Numbered from the stretch's first letter, positions 43,144 through 53,000 are shown. The stretch is DNA of 64,000 nt from an uncultured Collinsella sp. (GCA_958427145.1 CAUAAZ010000004.1:1-64000), one strand, 5' to 3'. Program-made: numbers and translations. Notes: a model not told the origin generated them from the letters alone.

Positions 43144-43255
43144 GCGCAAAACGTAATTTCGAGCTATGAACGGTCACTTTTCGACCGTGAACGGTTTTTA
43201 AACCAATCTGAACAATATCGAACACAATTAGCGGAAACCCAAACAGACCCGCGCC

Positions 43256-44260
43256 CTAGCGTACATCGCGCACCGTATCGCCCTCGACGAGCACGCCCGG
43301 AAACAGCATGTGCTCCACACCGGGTTCAACGCCCTCGGCGCCGGCAATCTTGTCAACCGCCCACATGCCGACGCGCTTGTTGTCAAAGCGCACCGTGGTC
43401 AGGCGACAATCGGGCACGATATCGCCCAGGCTGTCATCAACACCCACCACGCTCACGTCCTGGGGCACGCACTTCCCGCGCGACTCGAGCCCGCGAATGC
43501 AGCCATATGCCATGGCATCGTTGGAGGCATAGATGGCCGTGCAGGTCGGATCATCCGCAAGCGCCTGGCCGGCAGCATATCCACTCTGCGCCGTCCAGTC
43601 GCCACGCACGAGCTGCGGGAACTCAATGCCATGCGCACGCAATGTCTCACGCCAGCCTTCCTCGCGCCGCATGCCCGAAAGCGAGCGCTCGGGACACGAG
43701 ATAAAGTGCACAGTCTTGTGCCCCCGCTCCAGCAAGTACTCGACCACCTGGCGCGAGCAATCGAACTGGTCGTTATCGACCGTTGAACAGAGCGGGTGCT
43801 CCAGCATGGTAACGAGCACCGTCTGCATGCCAGGTAGCGGCTCGAAGGTGCCAAAGTCCGCCGGCATGCGATTCATGATCACAACCATACCGTCCACTGG
43901 CAGTGCGCTCATACGCGACAATGCGCTCTCGAGGGTATAAGGGTGTCCATCTACTTTAGTAAGGGTGATGGCATAGCCATGTTTGTCAGCCGCGGCGGCA
44001 AAGCCCTCCATACGGTCGAGGTTGCCGGTACCGGTAATGTTGAACATGGCAACGCCGACGGTCTTAAACTTGCCACGGCGCAGCGATCGACCGGCAAAAT
44101 TGGGGCGATACCCCAGCTCGCGCATGGCGGCACGCACGCGCTCCTTGGTCTCGGGGCGTACGCTGGGCGAATCGTGCACCGTACGCGAGACTGTCTGCTC
44201 CGAGACGCCCGCGAGACGTGCCACATCCTTGACGGATACCGATTTTTTAACAGCGGCCAT
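43256..44260 (-). CDS. LacI-family regulator of PTS/GH1 module 1
   Basis: A 334-residue LacI/GalR repressor with helix-turn-helix SVKDVARLAGVSEQTVSRTVHDSP and a full sugar-binding domain. The specificity pair is Glu-Gln. It is divergent from the EIICB gene, and the gap holds three ATGTTAACGTTGCCAT-type sites. ATG 44260 is used. It would respond to a galactoside or its phosphate and control lacE-lacG of this module and perhaps itself. The lacF gene lies downstream on the same strand with about 200 bases between. Confidence 0.88.
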   Translation of the reverse strand: MAAVKKSVSVKDVARLAGVSEQTVSRTVHDSPSVRPETKERVRAAMRELGYRPNFAGRSLRRGKFKTVGVAMFNITGTGNLDRMEGFAAAADKHGYAITLTKVDGHPYTLESALSRMSALPVDGMVVIMNRMPADFGTFEPLPGMQTVLVTMLEHPLCSTVDNDQFDCSRQVVEYLLERGHKTVHFISCPERSLSGMRREEGWRETLRAHGIEFPQLVRGDWTAQSGYAAGQALADDPTCTAIYASNDAMAYGCIRGLESRGKCVPQDVSVVGVDDSLGDIVPDCRLTTVRFDNKRVGMWAVDKIAGAEGVEPGVEHMLFPGVLVEGDTVRDVR

Positions 44261-44274
44261 AGGTCGATCTTTCT

Positions 44275-44290
44275 ATGTCAACGATGCCAT
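44275..44290. promoter_or_regulatory. Module 1 operator O1
   Basis: ATGTCAACGATGCCAT, close to the lacI start, matches ATGTTAACGTTGCCAT at 14 of 16 positions. Confidence 0.65.
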
Positions 44291-44420
44291 TGGTGGCACC
44301 TTGCGCAGTCATTTTTAACGCCTTCAAGTATATCCAACGCCTCCCCCACCATACGCTCACCACCCAAAACCTACCGTTCACCGACATTTTTGCTTCCCCG
44401 AACGGCTTTTGTCGACCAAA

Positions 44421-44436
44421 TGTTAACGTTGCCATT
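44421..44436. promoter_or_regulatory. Module 1 operator O2
   Basis: ATGTTAACGTTGCCAT lies in the middle of the divergent region and is the best match to the consensus of the three. Confidence 0.7.
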
Positions 44437-44539
44437 GTGCAAACACAGAGCCACCGGGCGGCTCAAACGTTTACGCATAAGGAATCGGCGGTTCGCAGGC
44501 ACAGAAACCACCGGTTCGCGTCTTTTTTTGTGTCGCAAA

Positions 44540-44555
44540 ATGGCAACGTCAACAT
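44540..44555. promoter_or_regulatory. Module 1 operator O3
   Basis: ATGGCAACGTCAACAT is the inverted form (ATGTTGACGTTGCCAT) and lies about 60 bases upstream of the EIICB start. Confidence 0.7.
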
Positions 44556-44616
44556 TTTGGCAACCGAACGCCAAAAGCTACCATCGTTGCTAACCCCCGA
44601 CTCTTAGGAGCATTGC

Positions 44617-46392
44617 ATGGAGCAACTCATCGCCACCATCGAAAAGGGCCAGCCCTTTTTCAACGCGATCGCCCGCAACAAGTACCTCAAGGCGATCCGC
44701 GACGGCTTTATCTCCGTCATCCCCATCATCATCTTCTCGTCCATCTTTTGCCTGGTAGCCTCGGTCCCCAACATCTGGGGTTTCTACTGGCCCGATGACA
44801 TCAACAACGCCCTGTGGAAGTGCTACAACTACTCCATGGGCATCCTGGCCATCGCCTGCGCCGCCACCACGGCCAAGCACTTCGCCGACGCTCAGAACCG
44901 CGATCTGCCCAAGAACAACCAGATCAACTTCATCTCGTGCATGTGCGCGGCCATCATCGGCTTCTTGCTCCTTTCGAGCGACACCATCGCCACGGACGCC
45001 GCCAGCGGCTTCAACACCACCTACCTTGGTTCCAAGGGCCTGCTGACCGCTTTCATCGCTGCGTTTGTGACTGGCATCATCTACAAGTTCTTCATTAAGC
45101 GCAACATCACCGTCAAGATGCCCGAGCAGGTTCCGCCCAACATCTCGCAGACCTTCAAGGACATCATCCCCTTCTCCGTCTGCATCACCGTCTTTTGGGT
45201 TTTTGACATCGTCTTCCGCGCTGCTTTTGGCTTCTGCTTTGCCCAGGGTGTCATCCAGGTGTTCCAGCCCCTGTTCACCGCTGCCGATGGCTACATCGGC
45301 CTCGCTGTGATCTACGGCGCCATGAGCCTGTTCTGGTTCGTCGGCGTCCACGGCCCCTCGATCGTCGAGCCCGCCATCGCCGCCGCTCTCGTTGCCAACA
45401 TGACCGACAACCTGGCCGCGTTCCAGGCTGGCCAGCACGCTTCCGCTGTCCTGACCCAGGGTGCCCAGTACTTCGTCGTCTGCATGGGCGGCACCGGCGC
45501 CACGCTCGTCCTGGTCTTTATGTTCTGCTTCCTGGCCAAGTCCCAGGAGATGCGCGCCGTCGGTAAGGCCGCTATCGTTCCCGTGTGCTTTGCCGTCAAC
45601 GAGCCGCTGCTGTTCGCCGCACCCATCGTGCTCAACCCCGTCTTCTTTGTCCCGTTTGTCTTTGCCCCGATCGCCAACATCTGGATCCTCAAGATCTTTA
45701 TCGACTTCTTGGGCATGAACGGCTTTATGTACACCCTGCCCTGGACCGTCCCCGGCCCCATCGGTACCATCATGGGCCTGGGCTTCCAGCCGCTCGCCTT
45801 TGTGATGCTCGCCCTTATCCTGGTCGTCGACTTCGTTCTGTACTACCCGTTCTTCCGTGCCTATGACGCCCAGAAGTGCGCCGAGGAGGCCGAGATCTTC
45901 CAAGAGGAGCTCGCCGCCAAGAACGCCGAGAAGGCCGCCAAGCTCAACGATGCCTTCCAGGGCAAGGCTGACGCCAAGAGCGTTGCCGCCGGCGCTGCCG
46001 CCGAGGCCGTGAAGGCCGACTCCCCCGCCGCTTCTGCAGCACCCGCTGCCGAGGCAACGACCGCCAGCGACCTCAACGGCAAGCGCGTGCTCGTGCTCTG
46101 CCAGGGCGGCGGAACCTCGGGCCTGCTCGCCAACGCACTGGCCAAGGCTGCCAAGGAGCGCGGCATCGATCTTGAAACCGCTGCCGAGGCATATGGCAAC
46201 CATGTCGACATGCTCCCCGACTTTGACCTGGTCGTCCTGGCCCCGCAGGCCGCCAGCTACCTGGCCGACCTGCAGAAGGACTGCGAACGCGTGGGCAACA
46301 AGTGCGTCGCCTGCCGTGGCAAGCAGTACATCGAGCTCTCCCAGAACGGCGATAAGTCTCTCGCCTTCGTCTCCGAGCAACTCTCGAAGTAA
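44617..46392 (+). CDS. lacE: PTS EIICB component, lactose family (module 1)
   Basis: A 591-residue membrane permease-kinase. EIIC of the lactose/cellobiose family occupies about residues 1-435, with the N-terminal amphipathic start MEQLIATIEKGQPFFNAIARNKYLKAIRDGF, FVGVHGPS and NEPLLFAAPIVLNP segments typical of the family. An Ala/Lys-rich linker (about 440-488) leads to EIIB with Cys495 in RVLVLCQGGGTSG. ATG 44617 has AGGAG upstream. It depends on a separate EIIA, presumably lacF. The GH1 gene follows after a hairpin. LacE of Lactococcus has the same domain order. Confidence 0.92.
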   Translation: MEQLIATIEKGQPFFNAIARNKYLKAIRDGFISVIPIIIFSSIFCLVASVPNIWGFYWPDDINNALWKCYNYSMGILAIACAATTAKHFADAQNRDLPKNNQINFISCMCAAIIGFLLLSSDTIATDAASGFNTTYLGSKGLLTAFIAAFVTGIIYKFFIKRNITVKMPEQVPPNISQTFKDIIPFSVCITVFWVFDIVFRAAFGFCFAQGVIQVFQPLFTAADGYIGLAVIYGAMSLFWFVGVHGPSIVEPAIAAALVANMTDNLAAFQAGQHASAVLTQGAQYFVVCMGGTGATLVLVFMFCFLAKSQEMRAVGKAAIVPVCFAVNEPLLFAAPIVLNPVFFVPFVFAPIANIWILKIFIDFLGMNGFMYTLPWTVPGPIGTIMGLGFQPLAFVMLALILVVDFVLYYPFFRAYDAQKCAEEAEIFQEELAAKNAEKAAKLNDAFQGKADAKSVAAGAAAEAVKADSPAASAAPAAEATTASDLNGKRVLVLCQGGGTSGLLANALAKAAKERGIDLETAAEAYGNHVDMLPDFDLVVLAPQAASYLADLQKDCERVGNKCVACRGKQYIELSQNGDKSLAFVSEQLSK

Positions 46393-46401
46393 GTAACGCT
46401 C

Positions 46402-46436
46402 AGGGCCAGCCGACCATCCAAGACCGGCTGGCCCTT
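46402..46436 (+). terminator. Hairpin between lacE and lacG of module 1
   Basis: AGGGCCAGCCG and CGGCTGGCCCT form an 11-bp stem 10 bases after the EIICB stop; the following T-run is short. It probably allows partial read-through into the GH1 gene. Confidence 0.65.
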
Positions 46437-46458
46437 CGATTTAGACGATTGGATCATC

Positions 46459-47898
46459 ATGTCCGTTAACCCTGCTAGCGTCACCAACCCGCCTACGCAG
46501 TTTCCCGAGGACTTTGTCTTTGGCGGCGCCACCGCTGCCTACCAGGTAGAGGGCGAGACCCGCACCCACGGTAAAGGCAAGGTTGCCTGGGACGACTTCC
46601 TGGAGGCCCAGGGGCGCTTTTCCCCCGATCCCGCTTCGGACTTCTACAACCAGTACCCCGTCGACTTGGAGCTGTGCGAAGAGTTTGGCATCAACGGCAT
46701 TCGCCTCTCCATCGCCTGGAGCCGCATCTTCCCCAACGGTACCGGCGAAATCAACCCCGAGGGCGTCCAGTTCTACCACGATCTCTTCGCCGAGTGCCAT
46801 AAGCACCATGTTGAGCCGTTCGTCACGCTGCATCACTTTGACACGCCGCTTCCTCTCTTTGAGAAGGGCGACTTCCTCAACCGCGAGACCATCGACGCCT
46901 TTGTGGACTTTGCCACCTTCTGCTTTAAGGAGTACGCCGACCAGGTGACCTACTGGTTCACCTTTAACGAGATCTGGGCCGACGCCTCCAACACCTACAT
47001 CGAGGGCACCTTCCCCGGTGGCGTCAAGGCGCATCTTGCCGAGGCCTTCCAGTGCGAGCACAACATGATGCTCGCCCACGCCAAGGCAGTGCTGGCCTTC
47101 CACAACGGCGGCTTTAAGGGCAAGATTGGCGTCATTCAGTCGCTGGAGTTTAAGTATCCGCTCAACGAGAACGACCCCGCCGACATCAAAGCCGCCAACA
47201 ACGAGCACGTGCTGCAAAACCAGTTCTTGCTCGACGCCACCTTCCGCGGCGACTACGCGCCCGACACCCTCGAGTGCGCCAACCGCCTGGCCGCCGTCTC
47301 GGGCGGCACCATCGAGATCTTGGACGAGGATCTGGATATCATGCGCGAGGCCGCGCTCTACAACGACTACCTGGGCGTTAACAACTACCAGTGCCGCTTC
47401 TTGAAGGCCTACGATGGCGAAAACGACCTGCACCACAACGGTACGGGAGAGAAGGGCACCGGCCGCTGGCGCGTTAAGGGCATTGGCGAGCATGTGAACA
47501 AGCCTGGCATCCCCACCACCGACTGGGACTGGATCATCTATCCCGAGGGCCTGTTCGATCTGCTCGTCTACATTAAGCAGCGCTACCCCAACTACAAGCA
47601 GATCTTCATCACCGAGAACGGCATGGGCTACAAGGACCCCTACAAGGACGGTTTTGTGGACGACCAGCCGCGCATCGACTACATCGAGCAGCACCTGCGT
47701 TGGCTGCTCAAGGCCATGGAGGTGGGCGTCAACGTGGGCGGCTACTTCCTGTGGAGCCTGCAGGATCAGTTCTCCTGGACCAATGGCTACAACAAGCGTT
47801 ACGGCTTCTTTTACGTTGACTTTGAAACCCAGAAGCGCACGCCCAAGGCAAGCGCCTACTGGTACAAGCACGTGGCGCAGACCCGTCGTCTGGACTAG
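46459..47898 (+). CDS. lacG: GH1 6-phospho-beta-galactosidase (module 1)
   Basis: A 479-residue GH1 enzyme that should split PTS-imported lactose-6-phosphate or a related phospho-galactoside inside the cell. Acid/base Glu171 is in TFNEI and the nucleophile Glu386 in ITENGMG. Ser439, Lys446 and Tyr448 in SWTNGYNKRY match the phosphate-binding triad of lactococcal LacG (S428/K435/Y437). The Trp after the Ser is reported for 6-phospho-beta-galactosidases rather than glucosidases. The ribosome site is weak. A terminator follows at 47945. Product galactose-6-phosphate would enter LacAB. Confidence 0.9.
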   Translation: MSVNPASVTNPPTQFPEDFVFGGATAAYQVEGETRTHGKGKVAWDDFLEAQGRFSPDPASDFYNQYPVDLELCEEFGINGIRLSIAWSRIFPNGTGEINPEGVQFYHDLFAECHKHHVEPFVTLHHFDTPLPLFEKGDFLNRETIDAFVDFATFCFKEYADQVTYWFTFNEIWADASNTYIEGTFPGGVKAHLAEAFQCEHNMMLAHAKAVLAFHNGGFKGKIGVIQSLEFKYPLNENDPADIKAANNEHVLQNQFLLDATFRGDYAPDTLECANRLAAVSGGTIEILDEDLDIMREAALYNDYLGVNNYQCRFLKAYDGENDLHHNGTGEKGTGRWRVKGIGEHVNKPGIPTTDWDWIIYPEGLFDLLVYIKQRYPNYKQIFITENGMGYKDPYKDGFVDDQPRIDYIEQHLRWLLKAMEVGVNVGGYFLWSLQDQFSWTNGYNKRYGFFYVDFETQKRTPKASAYWYKHVAQTRRLD

Positions 47899-47944
47899 TG
47901 GCTGGTGGGGTTGCCCGCTCACACAACCTGTCCCCATTTCTCAG

Positions 47945-47988
47945 CCGGGGGCGGCACGTCACACGGCGCGCCGCCCCCGGTCTTTTTG
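47945..47988 (+). terminator. Terminator of module 1
   Basis: CCGGGGGCGGC and GCCGCCCCCGG form the stem, followed by TCTTTTTG. Confidence 0.88.
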
Positions 47989-48011
47989 TTTTTGGGCTGG
48001 TCGGGAGCCGT

Positions 48012-48154
48012 TTGTCTCGATCTGTAACATCTAGCCGAGTTTTTTGGTCCTAGCTGTTACAGATTGAGACGAACAGGATTGCTCTTTCCGAAGAATCTAA
48101 ATCTGTAACACGTAGCCCGCTTTTGACCGTCTACCTGTTACAAATCGAGACAAA
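48012..48154. repeat. Two-unit array of CTGTAACA...TGTTACAG hairpins
   Basis: Units start at 48022 and 48103 (81 bases apart) between the convergent ends of lacG and the module 2 lacI gene. The first has CTAGCCGAGTTTTTTGGTCC inside, the second CGTAGCCCGCTTTTGACCG. Confidence 0.85.
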
Positions 48155-48165
48155 CGGAGTAGGAC

Positions 48166-49203
48166 CTAACCCCGTATGTCCCTAACAGTCGAGCGTTCGA
48201 CCAGCGTACTCGGCACATGAATCGCCTCGATAGACGAGCTCTCTCCAATCGCCGCCTCAAACGCAAACTTACCGACACCGCGCAAATCAAATCGCAGCGT
48301 CGTCAGCCGATTGTGAGGAACAAGTCCCTCGAGTGCGTCGTCGATACCAACCACGCTCACGTCGTCGGGCACGGACAGGCCCGCGTTCTCGAGCGCGGCG
48401 ATAACGCCCAGCGCCATCTGGTCATTTGCCGCAAGCACGGCAGTCGGCGCCTGCGACCCGCCGGCAAGCACCTCGGCCGCAATCCGCTCGCCCATGGCGT
48501 ACCCACTGTCCGCACTCCAATCGCCACGCAGCATCGGAGCGGCATCGACATGAGCACGACCCAGCGTATCGCGCCAACCGGCCTCACGAAAACGCGAGGA
48601 AATCGAGTTTTCCGGACCCGCCACAAACCGCATATTCGAGTGACCATGTTCCAGCAGATAATTGGTCAACAGCTCGCACGAACCATACTGGTCGGAGTCG
48701 ATCGTCGTGCAGCGCGGATGCGCATACATGGACAGGATGACCGTTCGCACTCCCGGCTGGGGAACAAACTCCTCAAAATCGGGAGCCATGCGGTTCATGT
48801 TGAGAATCATGCCGTCGACGGGTCGCTCGACCATGCGGCGCGAGGCATCGGCAAGTGTATAGGGCTTGTCGCCGCCCATCTCGATCATAGTGACGGCAAA
48901 ATCGTGCTCGCGCGCCGCTTGCATGATACCCTCGAGCGTCGCCAGGTTACCGACACGTGTGATGTTGTACATGCACAGGCCAATAGAACGATACGACCCG
49001 CCGCGCAACGCCGCTCCAGCAAAATTGGGACGAAAGCCCAGCTCTTCCATGGCGGCCAGCACACGCTTGCGCGTCTTTTCCGTCACGTTGGGCATACCGT
49101 TGACCACGCGAGACACAGTCTGGCGGCTCACGCCAGCGAGCGCCGCAACCTCTGCCGCGCTCGCCGAATGACCATTCCTTGTCTGCTGAGCCATGCCTTC
49201 CAC
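48166..49203 (-). CDS. LacI-family regulator of PTS/GH1 module 2
   Basis: A LacI/GalR protein of about 345 residues with helix-turn-helix SAAEVAALAGVSRQTVSRVVNGMP; the specificity pair is Arg-Gln. GTG 49203 has AGG at a normal distance, while ATG 49194 (three codons in) has GGAAGG almost touching it; both are possible. It is divergent from the GH1 gene of module 2, and three ATGTTAACGTGCTCAT-type sites lie between. It belongs to the same subgroup as the gal and module 1 regulators. Confidence 0.86.
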   Translation of the reverse strand: MEGMAQQTRNGHSASAAEVAALAGVSRQTVSRVVNGMPNVTEKTRKRVLAAMEELGFRPNFAGAALRGGSYRSIGLCMYNITRVGNLATLEGIMQAAREHDFAVTMIEMGGDKPYTLADASRRMVERPVDGMILNMNRMAPDFEEFVPQPGVRTVILSMYAHPRCTTIDSDQYGSCELLTNYLLEHGHSNMRFVAGPENSISSRFREAGWRDTLGRAHVDAAPMLRGDWSADSGYAMGERIAAEVLAGGSQAPTAVLAANDQMALGVIAALENAGLSVPDDVSVVGIDDALEGLVPHNRLTTLRFDLRGVGKFAFEAAIGESSSIEAIHVPSTLVERSTVRDIRG

Positions 49204-49254
49204 GCTAACCTGCTTCCCAACTATTCCCCGCGCCCATGGCGCATCGTACATACA

Positions 49255-49270
49255 TCGATAACGTGCTCAT
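49255..49270. promoter_or_regulatory. Module 2 operator O1
   Basis: TCGATAACGTGCTCAT lies about 50 bases upstream of the lacI start and keeps the right half ACGTGCTCAT of the other two sites. Confidence 0.6.
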
Positions 49271-49386
49271 GATACCCGAGCCATATACCACAACATGAAA
49301 ACTTCTGTCAATCAAAACCGCTTACCGAACAAATACAACCGTTCGCGGCTGTTTGAAGTTGTTTTGTTTCTATACATCCCAGCCGG

Positions 49387-49424
49387 ATGTTAACGTGCTC
49401 ATTGTCAAATGTTCACGTGCTCAT
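49387..49424. promoter_or_regulatory. Module 2 operators O2 and O3 (tandem)
   Basis: ATGTTAACGTGCTCAT (49387-49402) and ATGTTCACGTGCTCAT (49409-49424) are direct repeats with 22 bases between equal points, i.e. two helical turns. They lie 115-150 bases upstream of the GH1 start. Confidence 0.75.
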
Positions 49425-49538
49425 TTTGGTTCTAATCATTTTAAGATAGTGTTTATCGGGCTTTTTCACCGCTGAACGCTAACCAGGGAGCCTCCTGAGC
49501 GCAAACGCACAATATCGAACAGCGAGACGAGAGGGTGT

Positions 49539-50987
49539 ATGCATATGTCTTTGCTAAACCGCGTACAGCAGCTGCCGAAGGGCTTTGTTTGGGGCGCCGC
49601 AACCGCCGCGTACCAAACGGAAGGTTCCACGAAGGTGGCAGGCAAGGGTAAGACCATGTGGGACGATTACCTTGTCGCCCAGGGTCGCTTTTTGCCCGAC
49701 CCGGCCAGTGATTTCTACAACCGCTACGAGGAGGATATCCGCCTTTCTGCCGAGCATGGACTCAACGCCATCCGTGTGTCCATCGCCTGGACCCGCATCT
49801 TCCCCAACGGCGACGATGCCGAGCCCCTCGCCGAGGGCGTTAAGCACTACCACGAGCTGTTCGCCTGCTGCAAAAAGTATGGCGTCGAGCCCTATGTGTC
49901 CCTGCATCACTTTGACTCCCCCGCCGCCCTGTTCAACCAGGGCGACTGGCTCAACCGCAAGACCGTCGACGCCTATGTGCGCTATGCCGAGTTCTGCTTC
50001 CGCGAGTTCCGCGAGGTCAAGAATTGGTTCACCATCAACGAGCTCATCAGCCTCTCGCACTCCCAATACATCCAAGGCAACTTCCCGCCCAACCATCACT
50101 TTGATGTGACGAGCGGCATCCAGAGCCAGCACAACGAGCTCGTTGCCCACGCCCGCGCCGTCAACCTGTATAAGGATCTTGACGAGACCGAGCACCTGGG
50201 CGGACGCATTGGCATGGTCAACGTCCTGACGCCGGCATATCCTGCCACAGACTCGCCCGCCGACCAGCACGCCGCCGACCTGTACAACGCCTTCTACACC
50301 GACTTCATCATGGACGGCGCCTTCCTGGGTCACTACTCCGCGCGCACCCTCTCACTCATCAACGAGATTCTGCGTGCCAACAACGCCACGCTTACGGTTG
50401 AGGACAGCGACATGGAGGAGCTCGCCAAGGCGGCGCCCCGCAACGATATGTTCGGCCTCAACTACTATCAGTCGGCGTTTATCGCCGCCTACGATGGCGA
50501 GTCCACCAACAGCTTTAACGGCACCGGAGACAAGGGCACCTCGTGCTTTAAGTTTAAGGGCGTCGGGCAGCAGGTCGATATGCCGGGTATCCCCACCACC
50601 GACTGGGATTGGCTCATCTACCCGCAAGGCCTCTACGACACGCTCAAGCACATCAGCGCCACCTATCCCAACCTCCCCGTCATCTATATCACCGAAAACG
50701 GCCTGGGCCACAAGGACCCCGAGCCCGACGCAAACGGCATCGTCGCCGATCCCGAGCGCATCGACTTTGTCGACCAGCACATGGAGAAGGTGCTCCGGGC
50801 GCGCGCCGAGGGCGTCGACGTCCAGGGCTACTTTATCTGGAGCCTGCAGGACCAGTTCTCGTGGGCCAACGGCTATAACAAGCGCTACGGCCTGTTCTAC
50901 ATCGACTTCGACACGCAAAAACGCTACATCAAGCAGTCGGCACTCTGGTACAAGGAGCTCGCCGACACTATGGCGGACGCGCAGTAG
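49539..50987 (+). CDS. GH1 6-phospho-beta-galactosidase-like enzyme (module 2)
   Basis: A 482-residue GH1 enzyme. Acid/base Glu168 is in TINEL (a variant of TFNE), nucleophile Glu386 in ITENGLG, and the phosphate-binding triad is Ser441, Lys448 and Tyr450 in SWANGYNKRY, with the galactoside-type Trp. It is the most divergent of the three GH1 paralogues (for example LHHFDSPAAL and an extended DPEPDANG loop), so its aglycone preference probably differs. GAGAGGG precedes ATG 49539. Gene order is reversed against modules 1 and 3: GH1 first, EIICB second. Confidence 0.88.
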   Translation: MHMSLLNRVQQLPKGFVWGAATAAYQTEGSTKVAGKGKTMWDDYLVAQGRFLPDPASDFYNRYEEDIRLSAEHGLNAIRVSIAWTRIFPNGDDAEPLAEGVKHYHELFACCKKYGVEPYVSLHHFDSPAALFNQGDWLNRKTVDAYVRYAEFCFREFREVKNWFTINELISLSHSQYIQGNFPPNHHFDVTSGIQSQHNELVAHARAVNLYKDLDETEHLGGRIGMVNVLTPAYPATDSPADQHAADLYNAFYTDFIMDGAFLGHYSARTLSLINEILRANNATLTVEDSDMEELAKAAPRNDMFGLNYYQSAFIAAYDGESTNSFNGTGDKGTSCFKFKGVGQQVDMPGIPTTDWDWLIYPQGLYDTLKHISATYPNLPVIYITENGLGHKDPEPDANGIVADPERIDFVDQHMEKVLRARAEGVDVQGYFIWSLQDQFSWANGYNKRYGLFYIDFDTQKRYIKQSALWYKELADTMADAQ

Positions 50988-51008
50988 CGCATCGCCTCGC
51001 TTTCCCCC

Positions 51009-51055
51009 GAGAGGGGAGCGGCCCTATGCGATACAAACCCAGCCGCTCCCCTCTC
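51009..51055 (+). terminator. Hairpin between GH1 and EIICB of module 2
   Basis: GAGAGGGGAGCGGC and GCCGCTCCCCTCTC form a 14-bp stem with a 19-base loop. No T-tract follows, so it may attenuate or stabilise rather than end transcription. Confidence 0.6.
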
Positions 51056-51163
51056 TCCCCCTGGGACCGACCCCGCCTGCACCCGGGCTTTTAGCAAGCG
51101 GGAGACCATATAGGTTTTCAACGTCCATGCCATTAAGATTTCATGCAAAGAGGAGCGTGAACT

Positions 51164-52924
51164 ATGGAATCGATCGTTAAGTTCTTGGAGAAAGGTCAGC
51201 CGTACTTCGACAAGGTCTCTAAGAACATCTACCTTCAGGCCATTAAAGACGGCTTTTTGGCAGCAATGCCCATCATCCTGTCTTCTTCTGTCTTCCTGCT
51301 TATTTCGACCCTGCCGGGCGTTGTCGCCACGGTCGGCGGCTTTACGCTGCCCGACTGGTGGAGCGTCGACGTCGTGAACTTCTGCAACAAGGTTTACAAC
51401 TTCACGATGGGCGTCGTGGGCATCATGGTCGCCGGCACCACCGCAAGCGCGCTGACCGGCTCCAAGAACCGCCGCATGCCTGCCGGCAAGGCCATCAACG
51501 CCACGAGCACCATGGTCGCCGCCATGTGCGCTATGCTCATCTTGGCCGTTACCCAGACGAGTGCCAAGATCGACGGCGCCGATGTCTCGGTGTTCTTTAC
51601 CGACAACATGGGCACCAAGGGCCTACTGAGCTCCTTTGTCGCCGCATTTGCCACGGTCAACATCTATGCCTTCTGCATTAAGCGAGACATCACCATCAAG
51701 CTGCCCAAAGAAGTCCCCGGCGCCATCGCCCAGAACTTCCGCGACATCTTCGCCTTCAGCTTCTCCATCCTGTTTGTCGCCGTCATCGACGTTATCTGCC
51801 GCACCTGCTTGGCCGTCCCGTTTGCCAACGTCATCTCCACGCTGGTGAGCCCGCTGTTCGCCGCTGCCGATTCCTACGCCGGCCTCGCCCTCATCTGGTT
51901 CATGATCCCGCTGTTCTGGTTCATGGGCATCCACGGCCCCTCGGTCGTTAAGCCTGCCCTCAACGCCGCGCTGTTTGGCAACATCACCACCAACCTCGCC
52001 ACGCTGCAGGCCGGCGGTCACCCCGCCCTCGCCCTGACCGAGAACTTCGGTAACTACATCGGCGAACTCGGCGGCACCGGCGCCACGTTCATTGTCCCGA
52101 TCATCTTCCTGCTCTTTATGCGCTCCAAGCAGCTCAAGGCCGTCGGCAAAGCCTCTGTCGTACCCGTGATGTTCGCCGTCAACGAACCGCTGCTGTTCGC
52201 CGCGCCCATCATCCTCAACCCGTACTTCCTGATCCCGTTCCTGTTTGCCCCCGTGGCCAACGTCCTCATTGGTAAGTTCTTCATCGACTTTTTGGGCATG
52301 AACGGCTTTATCTATGCCATGCCGTGGGCACTCCCCGGACCGATCGGCACCTTCATCGACACCAACTTCCAGCCGATCTCTCTGGTCCTGGTTGTCGTCC
52401 TGCTGGTCGTTGACTTCTTAATCTACTACCCGTTCTGCAAGGCCTACGACAACGTCCTGTGCAAGCAGGAGGCCGAGACCCTGGCCGAAGAAGAGGCCGA
52501 GGAGACCAAGGCCGTCAAGACCGCTGCCGCCCCCGCCGTTGAGGCTCCTGTTGTCGAGACCGCTTCTGCCACTGAGGCCTCCGCAGCTCCGTCCGCCCTT
52601 AAGGGCAAGGATCTGAGGGTTCTGGTTCTGTGCGCTGGCGCCGGCACCTCTGCACTGCTCGCCAACGCGCTTAAGGAAGGCGCCGACGAGCTGGGCATCG
52701 ACATTACCGCCAACGCCGGTGCCTACGGCAGCCACTACGCCATCATGGACCAGTACAACGTCATCGTCCTGGCTCCGCAGGTTCGCACCTATTACAACGA
52801 GATGAAGGCCGACACCGACCGCCTGGGCATCACGCTGCTGTCGCCCAAGGGCAAACAGTACATCGACCTCACTAAGGATCCCAAGGGTGCCGTCGCCTGG
52901 ATCGAGGAAAACCTCGAGGCATAA
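51164..52924 (+). CDS. PTS EIICB component, lactose family (module 2)
   Basis: A 586-residue permease-kinase with the same plan as the module 1 protein. EIIC spans about residues 1-430 (FMGIHGPSVVKP, NEPLLFAAPIILNP), an Ala/Glu-rich linker follows, and EIIB carries Cys490 in RVLVLCAGAGTSALL and GAYGSHYAIMDQY. GAGGAG precedes ATG 51164. Closest in sequence to the proteins of module 3 and of the cassette at 59516. It needs an external EIIA-Lac, the only one present being lacF. The substrate is a beta-galactoside-like sugar if the GH1 partner is a guide. Confidence 0.9.
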   Translation: MESIVKFLEKGQPYFDKVSKNIYLQAIKDGFLAAMPIILSSSVFLLISTLPGVVATVGGFTLPDWWSVDVVNFCNKVYNFTMGVVGIMVAGTTASALTGSKNRRMPAGKAINATSTMVAAMCAMLILAVTQTSAKIDGADVSVFFTDNMGTKGLLSSFVAAFATVNIYAFCIKRDITIKLPKEVPGAIAQNFRDIFAFSFSILFVAVIDVICRTCLAVPFANVISTLVSPLFAAADSYAGLALIWFMIPLFWFMGIHGPSVVKPALNAALFGNITTNLATLQAGGHPALALTENFGNYIGELGGTGATFIVPIIFLLFMRSKQLKAVGKASVVPVMFAVNEPLLFAAPIILNPYFLIPFLFAPVANVLIGKFFIDFLGMNGFIYAMPWALPGPIGTFIDTNFQPISLVLVVVLLVVDFLIYYPFCKAYDNVLCKQEAETLAEEEAEETKAVKTAAAPAVEAPVVETASATEASAAPSALKGKDLRVLVLCAGAGTSALLANALKEGADELGIDITANAGAYGSHYAIMDQYNVIVLAPQVRTYYNEMKADTDRLGITLLSPKGKQYIDLTKDPKGAVAWIEENLEA

Positions 52925-52951
52925 GACGCTGACGCCACCTGCCGCTCGCAG

Positions 52952-53000
52952 AAAAAAATGGCCCGTGCATCGATGCGTGATGCGCGGGCCATTTTGTTTA
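52952..53000 (+). terminator. Terminator of module 2
   Basis: AAAATGGCCCG and CGGGCCATTTT form the stem around a partly self-complementary GCATCGATGC loop and are followed by GTTT. Confidence 0.8.

Noticed and set aside
46441..47937. 498-codon minus-strand open frame over lacG
   Set aside because: Shadow of a GH1 gene with both catalytic Glu residues in place on the plus strand.
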